From: Neodontobutis hainanensis
Lineage: Eukaryota > Chordata > Actinopteri > Gobiiformes > Odontobutidae
Reading direction: 5' to 3'
Assembly: GCA_024349245.1 (NCBI GenBank)
Contig: JALDNG010000021.1
Coordinates: 556,001 to 620,000 of the forward strand
DNA length: 64,000 nt
The position numbers and the translations under genes are program-made. The notes below the pieces were generated by a model. It ran no database searches. It worked only from the letters and a program-made list of their open reading frames with translations, and was not told where the DNA came from. Shown here in pieces: positions 47,601 through 60,177 of the stretch (its first letter is position 1; each line of letters starts with the position of its first letter).

Positions 47601-47994
47601 TGGACGCAGAGGAGGTAGGGCAGCATCCATTAACGCGAGGCGGAGGATGGAGAACGGGGGGAGGGGCGTGCGCCGAGTGAATGTGCGTGGATTTATAGTA
47701 GCTACCACCACGTAGAGGAGCGTTTCTGCCAGGCATTCAGTCGGCGAGGCGAGGCGAAGCGGCGTGAGCCATGTTGGATACCACTGACCCTGCTCCTAAC
47801 GCCGCGGAGCCCAGCGGGTAGATGCGCACTCTCCAGGCCGACGCAGAGACGTGGGAGCCTGGGGGTAGGAGTCGGGCGGTGCCGCTGGAGCTGGAAGTGT
47901 TGGAAGTGCTGCAAGTGGACACCTAGCATCGGTAAAAGGGAGCTACAGACAAGAGCTAAAGACGGACAGAGTAGCGGCGGAGGAGGGGGGCTAA
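47601..47994 (+). promoter_or_regulatory. celsr3 promoter-proximal region and 5' UTR
   Basis: GC content rises sharply from about 47600. A weak TATA-like word (tttatagt) lies at 47692-47699. The tract 47700-47994 would be 5' UTR. An in-frame TAA lies immediately before the main ATG, which closes any N-terminal extension in this exon. The transcription start is inferred only. Confidence 0.4.
47771..47926 (+). other. Two abutting upstream ORFs before celsr3
   Basis: The first uORF starts at an ATG with a good context (gccATG, 47771) and ends in TAG at 47819-47821 after 16 codons. The second starts at the very next base (ATG, 47822), same frame, and ends in TAG at 47924-47926 after 34 codons. 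Both are in a different frame from the celsr3 ORF and end before it. They could damp translation if present in the transcript. Confidence 0.5.
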
Positions 47995-50900
47995 ATGGCT
48001 GCACCGCTGCCGGGTTTCACCCCGCCTTTGCCGGTATCGTTTTTAGTGCTACACCTGCTTCTTATCACGCTTTTGTTGGCGGGGAAGGATCTGAGGGGAA
48101 ACTGGGAAGGAGGAGGAGGAGATGACGCCGGTGGAAGGAGCCGGCAACACGAGGGAGAAACGGGAGCGACACCGGAGGGATGCGATGAGCTACGCCCAAG
48201 CAGGTGCACCTCAGAGCGGACACACAGCGAGGGATGCCCCGGGGCGTGGTGCTGGAGCCCAAACCGCGGATTAGAGAGGGGCGTTGTTCCAGCCTGTTCT
48301 CATCTATATCCACTTTTACTTTCCCCAGACACACTACAAAGGACGTACCGCTGGCCACACCTCGCTACAGCCTTTGTGCGCGCCTCTGAACCGTGCACGA
48401 CTCCCGGAAGTGATGTGAACCAAAGGGCTTGTGAGGTGAACAGGCCTCCCCAAAAAGGAGCGCTCTCCCCCGGGTTTACAGATTCACCTTTTGGCCTCTT
48501 CCCAAGAGCTTCCTCTTGTTGCTCCTGCTTTGGATTTGCACCACTCCTTTTTCAGATCCCACCCCAAAACCATGCTTCAAATTCGGATTACAATTGTCTG
48601 AATGTGACCTCACACTTTTACAGTATTTATCTTTATTTTGTGTCTCCAAAAGGGGGTTCAATACATGTGGACAGCAGGGAAAAAGCTCATAATTGTTGGC
48701 ATTTATTTAGGCACAGTGTTATTGATCTTAGCAGAATAGCAGGGGGTGTTGATGGCTTTTTGAAGGGGGGCATTAGCAGCAGAGAAGGGGGGCAACTGAG
48801 AGAAAGGGGGAGCAAGAGGAAAAATGAGAATAGAGATGGAAAACATTGTAATGCCAGAAATTTGACTAAAAATGGGGCAAAAGGAGGAGTTCAAGTCCAC
48901 AGAGATATAAATTTATCTAATTATCCGGATAATGGTTTGGGAGCTGATAATGAGCTGGAAAAGGCAAGCGGAGGGGGTAGAAAGGTGGATAGTTGTTGCT
49001 TGGAAAGGACAGCATTGGGGGATGGATGTTTAGCTGAGTTTATGGTTCCCAAGGGAGGCATAGCACTGAGGAATATCCCCATCCAATTTAGCCGTGAGAA
49101 GTGTGTTTTCAACGTGCCGAAAAGCATCGAGAGTCCAAGTCAAAGAAGTGATTGTAGATTCGATTCATCTGTTAGAGGAGAAGTGACTCCTGAGCTAAAA
49201 ACAGGCAATGACTCAGAGCTTTTCTCTGCACTTTCACAGTTTAAGAGAAGTGTTAAGTCAGCTTTAGCAATGAGGTTTCCCAGGCATGACTTGGAAATGA
49301 ACAAGACGGCAAAGGAGGATAGTCAGTTTGGAACGCTAGATGTTGAAAGTGTGTTTTTGTGGAGCCAATACAACAGTAATAGTAATAATAACAATAATAA
49401 AAATGGAAAAGTAATGGAAAAGACAAGAAAAAAGGCAGATTTTGAAAAGGCGAAGCCACTGGAAGGTGTGAGACAACCAGAAAAGCAGCAGATGGGGGCT
49501 GACAGAGAACAGCGGAGGGAGGGACAGTGCACAGAGGGGTCCGCGGCTGGTGCTGAGGCTGCTGGGGTGGAGAAATTACAGGTGGGGGAGGGCTACAGGC
49601 TGAAGGAAAGGCAAATAACAAAGGCAGAGCAAGAGATGGAAGCTATGGGAGGGACAGGTCAGAAACGGGGCAACATTATTGCAACGGGGCGGGAGGAAAA
49701 GATGGAGGGAGCGCCCAGGGAGGAGGAAAGGCATAGTTCAAGGGGAGAGCAGAGCTTTATAGTAGATGATAATGAAGAAAACAATAGGGGTAGAAGCCGA
49801 CGTGCTGCTAATAGACACCCCCATTTCCCTCAATATAACTACCAAGTGCAAGTCCCAGAAAACCAGCCGCCGGGGACGTCCGTAATGATTATGTCTGCCT
49901 CCGATTCGGACCCGGGAGACGCCGGAAGAGTTAGCTACAGCATGGCGCCTCTCATGAACAGCAGGTCGTCCGATTACTTTCACATCCATCCAGAAACAGG
50001 ACTTATTACCACAACACAGGTTTTAGACAGAGAACACATGGATTTGCATTACTTTAGAATAACCGCGGCAGATTATGGCACGCTGAGGCTTTCCGGGACG
50101 ACGATGGTGGCAATTACAGTGGCAGACAGGAACGACCACTCTCCGATCTTTGAGCAAAATGAGTACAGGGAAACGATACGGGAAAATGTAGAGGAGGGAT
50201 ATCCGATCTTGCAGCTAAGAGCGACAGATTTGGACGGGCCTGCTAATGCTAATATCCGTTATCGTTTTGTGGGAGATTCGGCGGCTGTGGCAAGGGCTGC
50301 GTTTGAAATCGACCCTCGTTCTGGACTTATTACGACTCGTGGAGCTGTGGATCGAGAGACAAGCGAGCATTACACTCTCCAAGTAGAAGCCAGCGACCAG
50401 GGCAAAGAACCGAGCCCTCGCTCAGCTACCGTTAAAGTTTACATCTCTGTTTTGGATGAGAACGATAACGTCCCGCAATTTAGCGAAAAGCGCTATGTTG
50501 TTGCTGTAAAAGAAGACGTCAGGCCACATTCAGAGATCCTAAGAGTTAGCGCAACAGATCGAGACAAGGATAGCAACGCCGCGGTTCATTATAACATCAT
50601 TAGCGGGAACAGCCGAGGACAGTTCTCAATCGATAGCGTCACGGGAGAAATCCAAGTCGTAGCTCCTCTCGATTACGAATCTGAAAGAGAGTACACTTTG
50701 AGAGTTCGTGCACAGGATAATGGACGTCCGCCTCTTTCGAACAATACGGGAATTGTTAGCGTACAAGTCACGGATGTTAACGACAATCCTCCAATTTTTG
50801 TGTCCACTCCTTTCCAAGCGTCTGTTCTTGAAAGCGCCCCAGTCGGAAGTTCAATCCTTCACATCCAAGCCATCGATACAGACTCGGGAGACAACGCAAG

Positions 50901-52594
50901 ACTGGAGTATAGACTAACAGGCACAAGCTCGGACACGCCATTTGTCATAAACTCTGCGACGGGATGGGTTACGGTAAAAACCAACCTTGATCGAGAATCC
51001 GTTGAGCATTATTTTTTTGGAGTAGAGGCTAGAGATTATGGCATGCCTCCACTTTCTGCGACGGCTAGCGTTACTATCACAGTGATGGACGTTAACGATA
51101 ACCGGCCTGAGTTTTTGCAAAAAGAGTACTATGCTCGTTTGAACGAAGACGCAGTGGTGGGAACTAGCGTAGTGATGGTAACGGCTGTAGATCGGGACGT
51201 TAACAGTGCTGTGACGTATCAAATAACAGGAGGGAATACTAGAAACCGTTTTGCTATTAGCACAGCCGGCGGGGCTGGACTCCTTTCGTTAGCCTTACCT
51301 TTGGATTACAAACAGGAAAGACGTTATGTTTTGACTGTAACTGCTTCAGATCGGACTTTACACGACACCTGCCAGGTTCACATAAATATAACAGATGCTA
51401 ACACGCACAGGCCTGTTTTCCAAAGTGCTCACTACTCAGTTAGTGTCAATGAAGACCGTCCTCCCGGTAGCACTGTTGTTGTTATTAGCGCCACGGATGA
51501 CGACGTTGGCGAAAATGCAAGAATTACATACTTTCTTGATGATAACATACCTCAGTTTCGTATTGACCCAGCCACAGGGGCTATAACTCTCCAGGCTGAG
51601 CTTGATTACGAAGACCAAATGACGTATACGTTGGCAATTACGGCAAAAGACAACGGCATCCCGCAAAAATCAGACACTACTTACGTGGAAGTGAATGTAA
51701 ATGATGTTAACGACAATGCTCCCCAGTTTCTCAGCCCGAGATATCAGGGAACAGTTACAGAAGACGCCCCTCCCTTCACGAGTGTCCTTCAGATTTCTGC
51801 GACAGATCGAGACGCCCACGCTAACGGTAGAGTCCAGTACACTTTCCAAAACGGCGAAGATGGAGATGGCGACTTCACAATTGAGCCTACGTCTGGTATC
51901 GTCCGAACTGTCCGCCGTTTGGATCGAGAAAGTGTCCCCTTTTACGAACTTACCGCTTATGCCGTTGATCGTGGTGTCCCTCCTCAACGCACTCCTGTCC
52001 ACATCCAAGTAACAATCTCAGATGTTAACGACAACGCTCCTGTGTTTCCCGCGGACGATTTTGAAGTTCTTGTTAAAGAAAACAGCGCTGTTGGATCTGT
52101 AGTGGCTCAGATTACTGCTACAGACCCAGACGAAGGCGCCAACGCTCAAATTATGTACCAAATAGTCGAAGGAAACATACCAGAAATCTTCCAAATGGAT
52201 ATCTTCTCAGGCGAGCTTACCTCCCTGATAGACTTGGACTACGAAAGCCGAAACGAATACGTAATAGTCGTCCAAGCCACTTCTGCGCCGTTAGTCAGCC
52301 GAGCCACTGTTCGGATCAAACTGGTTGACCAGAACGACAACCATCCCACTTTGCAGAACTTCCAGATCATATTCAACAACTTTGTCTCAAACCGTTCTAA
52401 TAGTTTCCCGAGCGGAGTTATTGGAAGAGTCCCTGCCCACGATCCGGATGTTTCGGACAGGCTTACCTACACCATCGACAGCGGGAACGAGCTGCACCTG
52501 CTGCTGCTGAACCACACGAGCGGCGAGATCCGATTGAGCCGGAAACTGGATAACAACAGGGCTCTGGTGGCTCCCATGATGATCACCGTCACAG
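47995..52594 (+). CDS. celsr3: Celsr3 first coding exon: signal peptide, long pre-cadherin region, nine cadherin repeats
   Basis: A single exon of 4600 bp encodes 1533 residues and ends in phase 1 at ACAG|GTAAGC. Residues about 14-30 are a hydrophobic signal peptide. Residues about 35-600 are low complexity (Gly, Lys, Glu, Asn rich), then a basic RGRSRR site at 598-603 that fits furin. Cadherin repeats start near residue 611. Linkers are DRNDHSP (about 710), DENDNVP (820), DVNDNPP (926), DVNDNRP (1031), DANTHRP (1132), DVNDNAP (1235), DVNDNAP (1341) and DQNDNHP (1443), and the ninth repeat is near its end at the splice site. Text such as ENVEEGYPILQLRATD and NRFAIST matches vertebrate CELSR3 best. 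The family (flamingo) is a seven-pass adhesion GPCR acting at the cell surface in axon guidance and planar polarity. The EGF, laminin-G, GAIN and membrane parts lie beyond the window. Confidence 0.93.
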
Positions 52595-52839
52595 GTAAGC
52601 GAGCGTGGAGAGAAATGGATGTGTGGGGTTTCGCCTGAAGGTTTTTCACTGTGACGAATGTTGGGAATGTGAGGCTTGTGTGAGAGAGAAGTAGGAGCAG
52701 ACTGGGAATGAGTTCAGGGCTTTTTGACTATTTTTCTGACTAATACGCTACTTAAAATCAAGACTTATGGTTTTGTAGCCTTAGTTGGCTTTAAAGAATA
52801 AAAGTACATTTTGTCTTAGTTCTTGATTTAGTCTTGGTT

Positions 52840-54230
52840 GGTCCTGCTGTAGTCCTTGGTTCAGGTCTAGTTTAGCCCTGGATTTTGGCTTTATTTAAGC
52901 CTGATTTGCTTCTTTGTTTAGTCTTGTATTAGCCCTGGCTTGGGTCTTATTTTTTACCAGTTCAGTCAATCTTTAACCCTTTGTTTGGGTCTTGTTTTGT
53001 TTTTTTCTACTTCGTGGTTTAGCCATGTCATATTTAGCCCTGGTTTAGATTTACATTACTCCTGGGTTTTTTTCTAAGATTGTTCCTGGTTTAGTCACTG
53101 AATTAAGTCCCAGTTTGTCCCAATTTAGCCCTAGCTTCGTCCTGTTTGGACTTGGTTCAGTCATTGATTTTTGTCTTGGATTTAGCCCTGGTTAAGTCCT
53201 TAAATTTGATTTTTATATCTGGTCTTGGCTTTTGACCTACATTTATTGAGAAATCTATCCTGGTTTTGTTTTTATATATTCTTCATCTTGTCCTGATTTG
53301 ATCCTATTTGGTCTTGTTTTAGTCTCTTATAGTTCAGCCCTGGTTTAATCCTGGGGTTTGTCCTGGTTCTAGTTCTGTTTAGGGTCAGTTTAGTCCCCTT
53401 TTAAGTCCAGGATAATTCCTTGGTTTATTTAAATTTACTCATTGTTTAAGATATGTCTTGATCTTGTTCAGCCCAGGTTTAACCCTTGTTCGGAACCATT
53501 TAGAAGAAATACAAGGTTCTCTGAGTCTGTAACAGGACTGATGATGGTAATTGGTTTGATAGTATGACTCAACAGTTTAGCTCTGAGTGGAGGATGGTTT
53601 AATAACTCAATGACATTAAAGCTGAGATGAGAAATCCTGGGATTGGACTTTGGGTAAAGGCCAAACGGAAGCATTAAATTTGATTAATGTCAATTTATCA
53701 TTGATTTAAAAAATAAAAAAATGAATGAGAGTCAGAGATGAGAGTTCTAAAGAGCTTGGGTTCTGTTACAGAGTGAGGTAGATAAGTAACTCAGTGACTA
53801 TCTGAAGAGGATATGAGGCAGAGGTTTTTGCAAAAGAGTCGTCATCTTTTTCATATTAGTTCATTAGCAATTATTATATTATAGTTTCATCTTTTGTTCA
53901 GTTTTAGTTTATTCCTCATTCGGTCCTTTGTTTAGTCCTTGCTTTATTCTTTTGTATTGACATCATTTCAATCCTTCATAGAACTTCCTAAGGTTTAGCC
54001 CTAGCTTTAGTCCTTTATTTAGTTCTGATGTAGCCCGTAGTCTTTACGTAGTCCTGGTTTAGTCCTACTTTATTCTAGTTTGGTGCTGGTGTAGTCATGT
54101 TTCCTTTAAGCCGGATTTAGTCCAAGGTTAGGTCCAGGTTTCATCCTGCTTTAGCCATTGTTAATCCTGGTTTATACTTTTGACTTGGTCTACTCCTCGT
54201 TTATTCCTGGTTTAGCTTTGATTCTGTCTT
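52840..54230 (+). repeat. Degenerate 11-bp-family repeat field
   Basis: Scattered 'cctggtttagtc', 'tggttcaggtct' and similar words without strict period, at 52840-53480 and 53890-54230, separated by unique sequence. An ancient relative of the arrays at 7181 and 34450. Confidence 0.55.
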
Positions 54231-54860
54231 TGGTTGCTCTAGCACACTTTACAGACACTTAATATCCTCGTACATTTCTCTGTGAAGTCAAACTAACCTC
54301 TTTCTTGTCTCTGTATCCCAGACTATTTTGTTTGTATTTCCATTTGGGAGAACTCTAAGCCGCTCTGATCAAAGCGAGCGGCAACAGAATCAGGATCGGG
54401 AGCAGAGTATTGTTGCTTTGAAGGCTCTGAGTGCTGTTTGTGTTCACTGACAGAGCTTTAATGGAGCTGTAGTAGTGACTGGGGAGAGACTGACCTGCTG
54501 CCCCATTTATCTGCTTTGTGCACAGCCGCTGGCGACACACAGACGCTCGTGGATATATGCACTCGGAGTCTCAACACCAGCGAGTGTTGAATAGATTTAG
54601 AAGGAGCTGGATGTAATAACACTGTTTCAAGTCATGTTTGGTTATATATTAATATTATTCAAAAGCACATGACACACACAAACACAAGCCTTTGAATCTT
54701 GTTTTTCATTTGCATTTATTAAAACAGATTGTTTAGAGCGATACTTGTGTTGTACCGAGACCAGAGAGCATCAAGACCAAGACCAGAACCAATACTTTAG
54801 GGGTTGAGACCGAGCCTAGACCATGAACAATCTGTAAAAGATTCCATGGGACTGTTCCAA

Positions 54861-55954
54861 TCCAGTCTTAGACCAGGTCCAGTCTTAGACCAGGTCCAGA
54901 CTCACGGAGGTCAGTGTTAGTCCAGTCTTAGACCAGGTCCAGACTCACGGAGGTCAGTGTTAGTCCAGTCTTAGACCAGGTCCAGACTCATGGAGGGCAG
55001 TGTTAGTCCAGTCTTAGTCCAGGTCCAGACTCAGGGAGGTCCGTGTTTGAAGGAGACAGAGTTAGTCCAGTCTTAGTCCAGGTCCAGACTCACGGAGGTC
55101 AGTGTCTGAAGGTGACAGAGTTAGTCCAGACTTAGACCAGGTCCAGACTCATGGAGGTCAGTGTTAGTCCAGTCTTAGACCAGGTCCAGACTCATGGAGG
55201 TCAGTGTTAGTCCAGTCTTAGACCAGGTCCAGACTCATGGAGGTCAGTGTTAGTCCAGACTTAGACCAGGTCCAGACTCATGGAGGTCAGTGTTAGTCCA
55301 GTCTTAGACCAGGTCCAGACTCATGGAGGTCAGTGTTTGGTGAAGGAGACAGAGTTAGTCCAGTCTTAGACCAGGTCCAGACTCAGGGAGGTCAGTGTTT
55401 GAAGGAGACAGAGTTAGTCCAGTCTTAGACCAGGTCCAGACTCATGGAGGTCAGTGTTAGTCCAGTCTTAGACCAGGTCCAGACTCATGGAGGTCAGAGT
55501 TAGTCCAGTTTTAGACCAGGTCCAGACAGAGTTAGTCCAGTCTTAGACCAGGTCCAGACTCACGGAGGTCAGTGTTTGAAGGAGACAGAGTTAGTCCGGT
55601 CTTAGACCAGGTCCAGACTCACGGAGGTCAGTGTTTGAAGGAGACAGTGTTAGTCCGGTCTTAGTCCAGGTCCAGACTCATGGAGGTCAGTGTTAGTCCA
55701 GTCTTAGTCCAGGTCCAGACTCATGGAGGTCAGTGTTAGTCCGGTCTTAGACCAGGTCCAGACTCACGGAGGTCAGTGTTTGAAGGAGACAGAGTTAGTC
55801 CAGTCTTAGACCAGGTCCAGACTCACGGAGGTCAGTGTTTGAAGGAGACAGAGTTAGTCCAGTCTTAGGTCCAGACTCAGGGAGGTCAGTGTTTGAAGGA
55901 GACAGAGTTAGTCCAGTCTTAGACCAGGTCCAGACTCACGGAGGTCAGTGTTTG
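54861..55954 (-). repeat. 43-bp minisatellite, inverted relative to 37265-38294
   Basis: Units read 'gttagtccagtcttagacca' then 'ggtccagactcacggaggtc' and agt. Several units carry an extra 'ttgaaggagacagag' insert, making longer units of about 58 bp. The core is the exact reverse complement of the unit at 37265-38294. Confidence 0.95.
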
Positions 55955-56242
55955 GTGAGAGTAAACTGAGAATGAGAAAAAGTGATAAAACGTTATTGAG
56001 AAAGACCAACAGTGGTCATTACAGAATCATATGTATGTATCAATAATTAAATGCATTATATAGACACATATAATTTATTTTCACAATAGTTTATAATATA
56101 AGACACTCTATTATGATACTTTTTAAAGGAATTGAGTATTATGTAATTATTTTAGAATTTGTCAAAACTAAAATATATGTGTAAAACTGAAAAATAAAAA
56201 TAGTTTTAAGATACTCCCTGACTTTTTAATCTGACTGGGACA

Positions 56243-56410
56243 GGGCATGTTGATGAACATGAGACACAGTCCCAACATTCTCACACCTTCATCACCAGAG
56301 CTGTGTCACTGGAGGGTTACATGTCTTGCCCAAAGACACAACAACAGTATGTGGGGAAAGCGGGAATTGAACCGCCAACCTTCTAGTTATAGGACGATTC
56401 TGTTACCAGT
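56243..56410 (-). mobile_element. SINE relic in celsr3 intron 1
   Basis: Mirror text 'catgtcttgcccaaagacac' and 'gggaattgaaccgccaacct' matches the SINE body and B box in reverse; the A-box end is degraded. Confidence 0.65.
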
Positions 56411-58104
56411 AAAGGGGGCGCTGAAGCTCACTTCCTTTTAACGTTTCTCTAAAATGGTGACACATGGAATGGGCCTGACTCAAGCGCTCTGATTCACAAA
56501 GAAGTCCTCTTTAGTGCTGCACAACATTTCAAAACTTATTCTCACATTTGAGTCACTCAAAACCTTGACTTTTAAAGTTCTGGACCTGATTTTAGCGTCA
56601 GACTCTTTCTTTGTAGTTAATTTAAATCGAGCAATAGTTGGGCTCAGTTATTCAGCATGTATTCAGAGTGTATTGTTGGCATTTGTGAAACATTATAAAG
56701 ACAGGGATCATTCCATTAAAAATTAAAATTCATAGTTTGTACATTGTGTAATATGTTTCTAGAGTTGGATTGATGCTGAGTCATTCTCTATATTGTGTTA
56801 AAGCAGCTCTTCCGTGTGCTTTCTGTCTCTCGCTCTGTTGCTGTTTGAAGCAGACGTGGATTCATTTCCTGTTTTGTCTCGGGCTGAAGTCTTCCTCCGT
56901 TCGTCGCAGAAGGATGTGACAGTTATGAGATTATAATAAACACAGATGACTGGCGGAGCTCTGCGTTCGGAGGCGAGCTGTCACTTTGACTGTGTCTGCT
57001 CCGGTCTTATCTGTGACACAACACTCCTCCTTCAGCACACTTTCTTCTCCTCTCTCTGGCCTTTTAGTCTTTGGTCTTACTTTAGCTGCTTATCCATAAT
57101 CAGGCTTCTGTTTACACGTCTTTCCGTCTGTTTTCCATCTGCAGCTTCTTTTGCTTATTACAAAAACACGGCTGGTATAAATGCTTTGAACAATGAGACA
57201 CAAAATGAAACCAGAGAAGAAAAATGCATCTGGGTGCTAATATGCTAATGCAAATTTATCAATATTATCGCAGTTTATCACAAAGAATGACTTGTATCAC
57301 AGAAACGTATAGTCTTCTGTGGGATGGACACTTTTTTGTCAAAATAAGTGTCCATCATGTGGTGTGTATGAATAATAAAGTCCTGGTTTATTTTTTAATA
57401 TTATGCTCCTGCAATAAAAGTGAAGTGAAAGTTAGTCCAGAGCCTTGTTAACTTTATTTATTTAGCACATTTTACAGATTAAAAATCACAAAGGGCAGTA
57501 TTACTATGGCATAAAATAAAGTTTAAACAGTAACAAACTAAAAGTTGAAACTTGTCCCACACAGAAACCTAAAGACTTTTTTTAAATACTACAACACTTT
57601 CAACTCCTTCAATGTGACAAGAAGAAATAGGAACGGCCAAAGTTGTCCAAACTCTAATCCCTGTTTGTTGTATTGTATTCCACTCTTGCTTCAGTTGTTT
57701 TTTGGTTATTTTTAGCTTCTCCACCTTTCCTTTCCCTGCATTTCCATATAATCCTACCACAACAGCAGCGCATTATTTGTGTCAGATATTATTCCTCCTC
57801 CGACAGCGGCGCATGTTAAACTCTCGTGTGGCTCTGAGGCTGGATTCATAGTGTGTCACTGAATTATATCTGAAAAAACCAGAGCGCGCCCGGCTTTTCC
57901 TCACCACCCTTCTTCCTCTTTGTCTTCCTCACTCATTTACAGTGATTTTGAGGACGTTCGCTGAGATTAAAGGCTGCTTGTGTTGCCAGATTCACACCAC
58001 GCTCTTTGGTTTAAAGAGGCTTTGAACTCGCACAAAAATGTATTTGAAGCACTTATTGTCACATACTTCCTTCTTTCATGGCCACTTCATATAGATATAG
58101 CTAC

Positions 58105-58855
58105 AGCTCATTAGTTCACATACCCTGGCAGAAGTTGTGATTTTAATTTATTTTAGAGAACATGAATTTCTTTCATAGTTAGTGGTTCGGTGATGCCATT
58201 TATTTCTGCTGCTGTAAACAACGACAGGTCGACTTGGCCTTGTGCTTTGGATCGTTGTCATGTTGGAACGTCCAAGTACGTCCCATGTGCAGCTTTTGGT
58301 TTTTGGTTCAAATAACTTTGTTTCAGAAGTTTTAAAGACTTGTCTCTGAGCTGTTTAACGTGTTGTAAAAGGGATGTTTTGTGGCATTTGTGTAGTAATG
58401 GCTTTCTCCACCACTTAAACACTGCTGATGGCATTCTCAATTCCTTGGATATCTTTTTATATCCCTTTTCTGTTTTATACTGTTCAATTACATTTTCCCA
58501 GATCCTTTAACAGTTCTTTTGCTTTCCCCATGACTCAGACAGAAACATCAGCAGCACTGGGTGAAAGATGCAAGGGTCAGTCAGGAGCCCAGAGACTCAC
58601 TGACCTTTTATAAACACACTGATTACAAACAGGTCACAGGTCACAGGTCACAGGTGAGGAGGGTTACCTTTAGAAGCCATTCAAACCTGTTTGTGTCACT
58701 TGTGCGTGTTTTCAGGACAAAATCATTGTTGTCATTATGATTTAAAAAAGAAAATCACAAGGTTTGACAATTAATAAAACTATGAGTGAAAGAAAAGTTT
58801 TTGTATTATTATTTATATTCTCTGAAATATGCTAAAGATACATAACAAAATCCAG
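58105..58855 (-). mobile_element. Tc1-like DNA transposon relic
   Basis: Minus-strand element of the same kind as 20226-21400. Visible parts include 'cataccctggcagaagttgt' near the left end, the antisense transposase block 'gttggaacgtccaagtacgt', the N-terminal block 'attccttggatatcttttta' and 'ctttccccatgactcagaca', and right-end text 'gttgtcattatgatttaaaa'. Internal deletions remove most of the catalytic region. A local expansion created the AGGTCA repeats at 58631-58657. Confidence 0.8.
58631..58657 (+). promoter_or_regulatory. Tandem AGGTCA half-sites spaced by one base (DR1-like)
   Basis: AGGTCA at 58631-58636, 58638-58643 and 58645-58650, then AGGTGA at 58652-58657, each separated by one C. 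A direct repeat with one-base spacing is the classic site for RXR heterodimers, HNF4 and COUP-TF. It arose inside a Tc1 relic by expansion of a 7-bp unit; function is untested. Confidence 0.4.
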
Positions 58856-60177
58856 AACAGTTTAAATCGGGTGCAAACAGTGAAATAGAGGCTAATAAAT
58901 GAGCGTGACATGTCTGTTGTGTAAAAGATGCACATAATCATCTTGTCCCAGGCCATTTACAGCTGAACTGAAGCCTCTCTGAACACAGCCTGTCTTTGAT
59001 TCGCCCTTCATCCTATTCTCCACGCTGTGGTTTCCAAACGCCCCGCTCCACAGTGAGCTCTGTCTGTTCTGCCTTTCTCTGAGTCGACTGGGACCAAACC
59101 AGTGAAACCAGAGTCTCCGGCTCAAAGGCACCTTCAGTCAGAGCTGCAGGGTTTATTCTGAGTCCCACTGGCCCCGTTCAGACCTGGAGATGGATAACTG
59201 TGGGCGGTGTTGATGTTTTATTCAACCTTGGCTTTTCTGATGTCAACCCATCTCCAAGAACTTGTTCAGTAATATTTAAAAAACAGTAGACGTAGCTCAG
59301 GTCTTTGAGTGTTGCAATGTTTCCGTCTGGTTACAGCTACGTTTCAGAATCAAACAAAGGTTGAATTTGATTTAAACTGAAATGGGGTTGACCATAAAAA
59401 CACACAAAACAAACGAGTTTCTGGAGAAAGCAACGTTTTATACGTATATCTGTAACATTATACCTCAGCTTTTCCATTGTTTGAGACTAAAAAAGTGTTT
59501 AATCCCAACCATTACTACTTTTCAAGGGATGTTGTGTTGTAGCTGGACCCCGTTAGAAATTATTGTTAATATTTTCACCAAAGACAAGCCGAGCTGGGAA
59601 CACTTTAGTGCCATCAATAAAGTTTTAGACCTGTAGAGTTCTGTGGATGGAGTTCAATTGTTCACTTTCACCAAAAGAACTGCATTTATTATAAGCATCA
59701 CATAGATTTATTATAAACTGTGTATGAATTGGTTCATTAAAAAGCCGTAGCTGAAACCTGGTAAATGCTGTAATTGAACACTTTTTATTGTTCTGGATGA
59801 CTCTTTGTCCATTGTACGTTACTAATCATAAACACAGGTCAATGTATGGATGGACAAGTTCTCGGGGCTAATATTGTCTAAAAGGAGCCCCACAACGAGC
59901 CCTTGAGTAAAATAACAGTTTAAATAATAAAAACTAAAAAAGTGTTGTTGTTTTTTCAGTAAAGCAATGGTTATTAATGTTTTAAATATGTTCATCGGCC
60001 ACAGCAGCCTGATAAATATTGAATATTGGTAAAAAAAAAACTTCCTTATTGGCCCAACTCTAAGTTAATGCATCATGAACGTCTTTACATCACAAACACT
60101 TCCAAACCGCCCTGGTGCATTATGGGAGCCCAGAGTATTAAGCTGTGATGCATTTTCATGAGGTTCACCACATGAGC

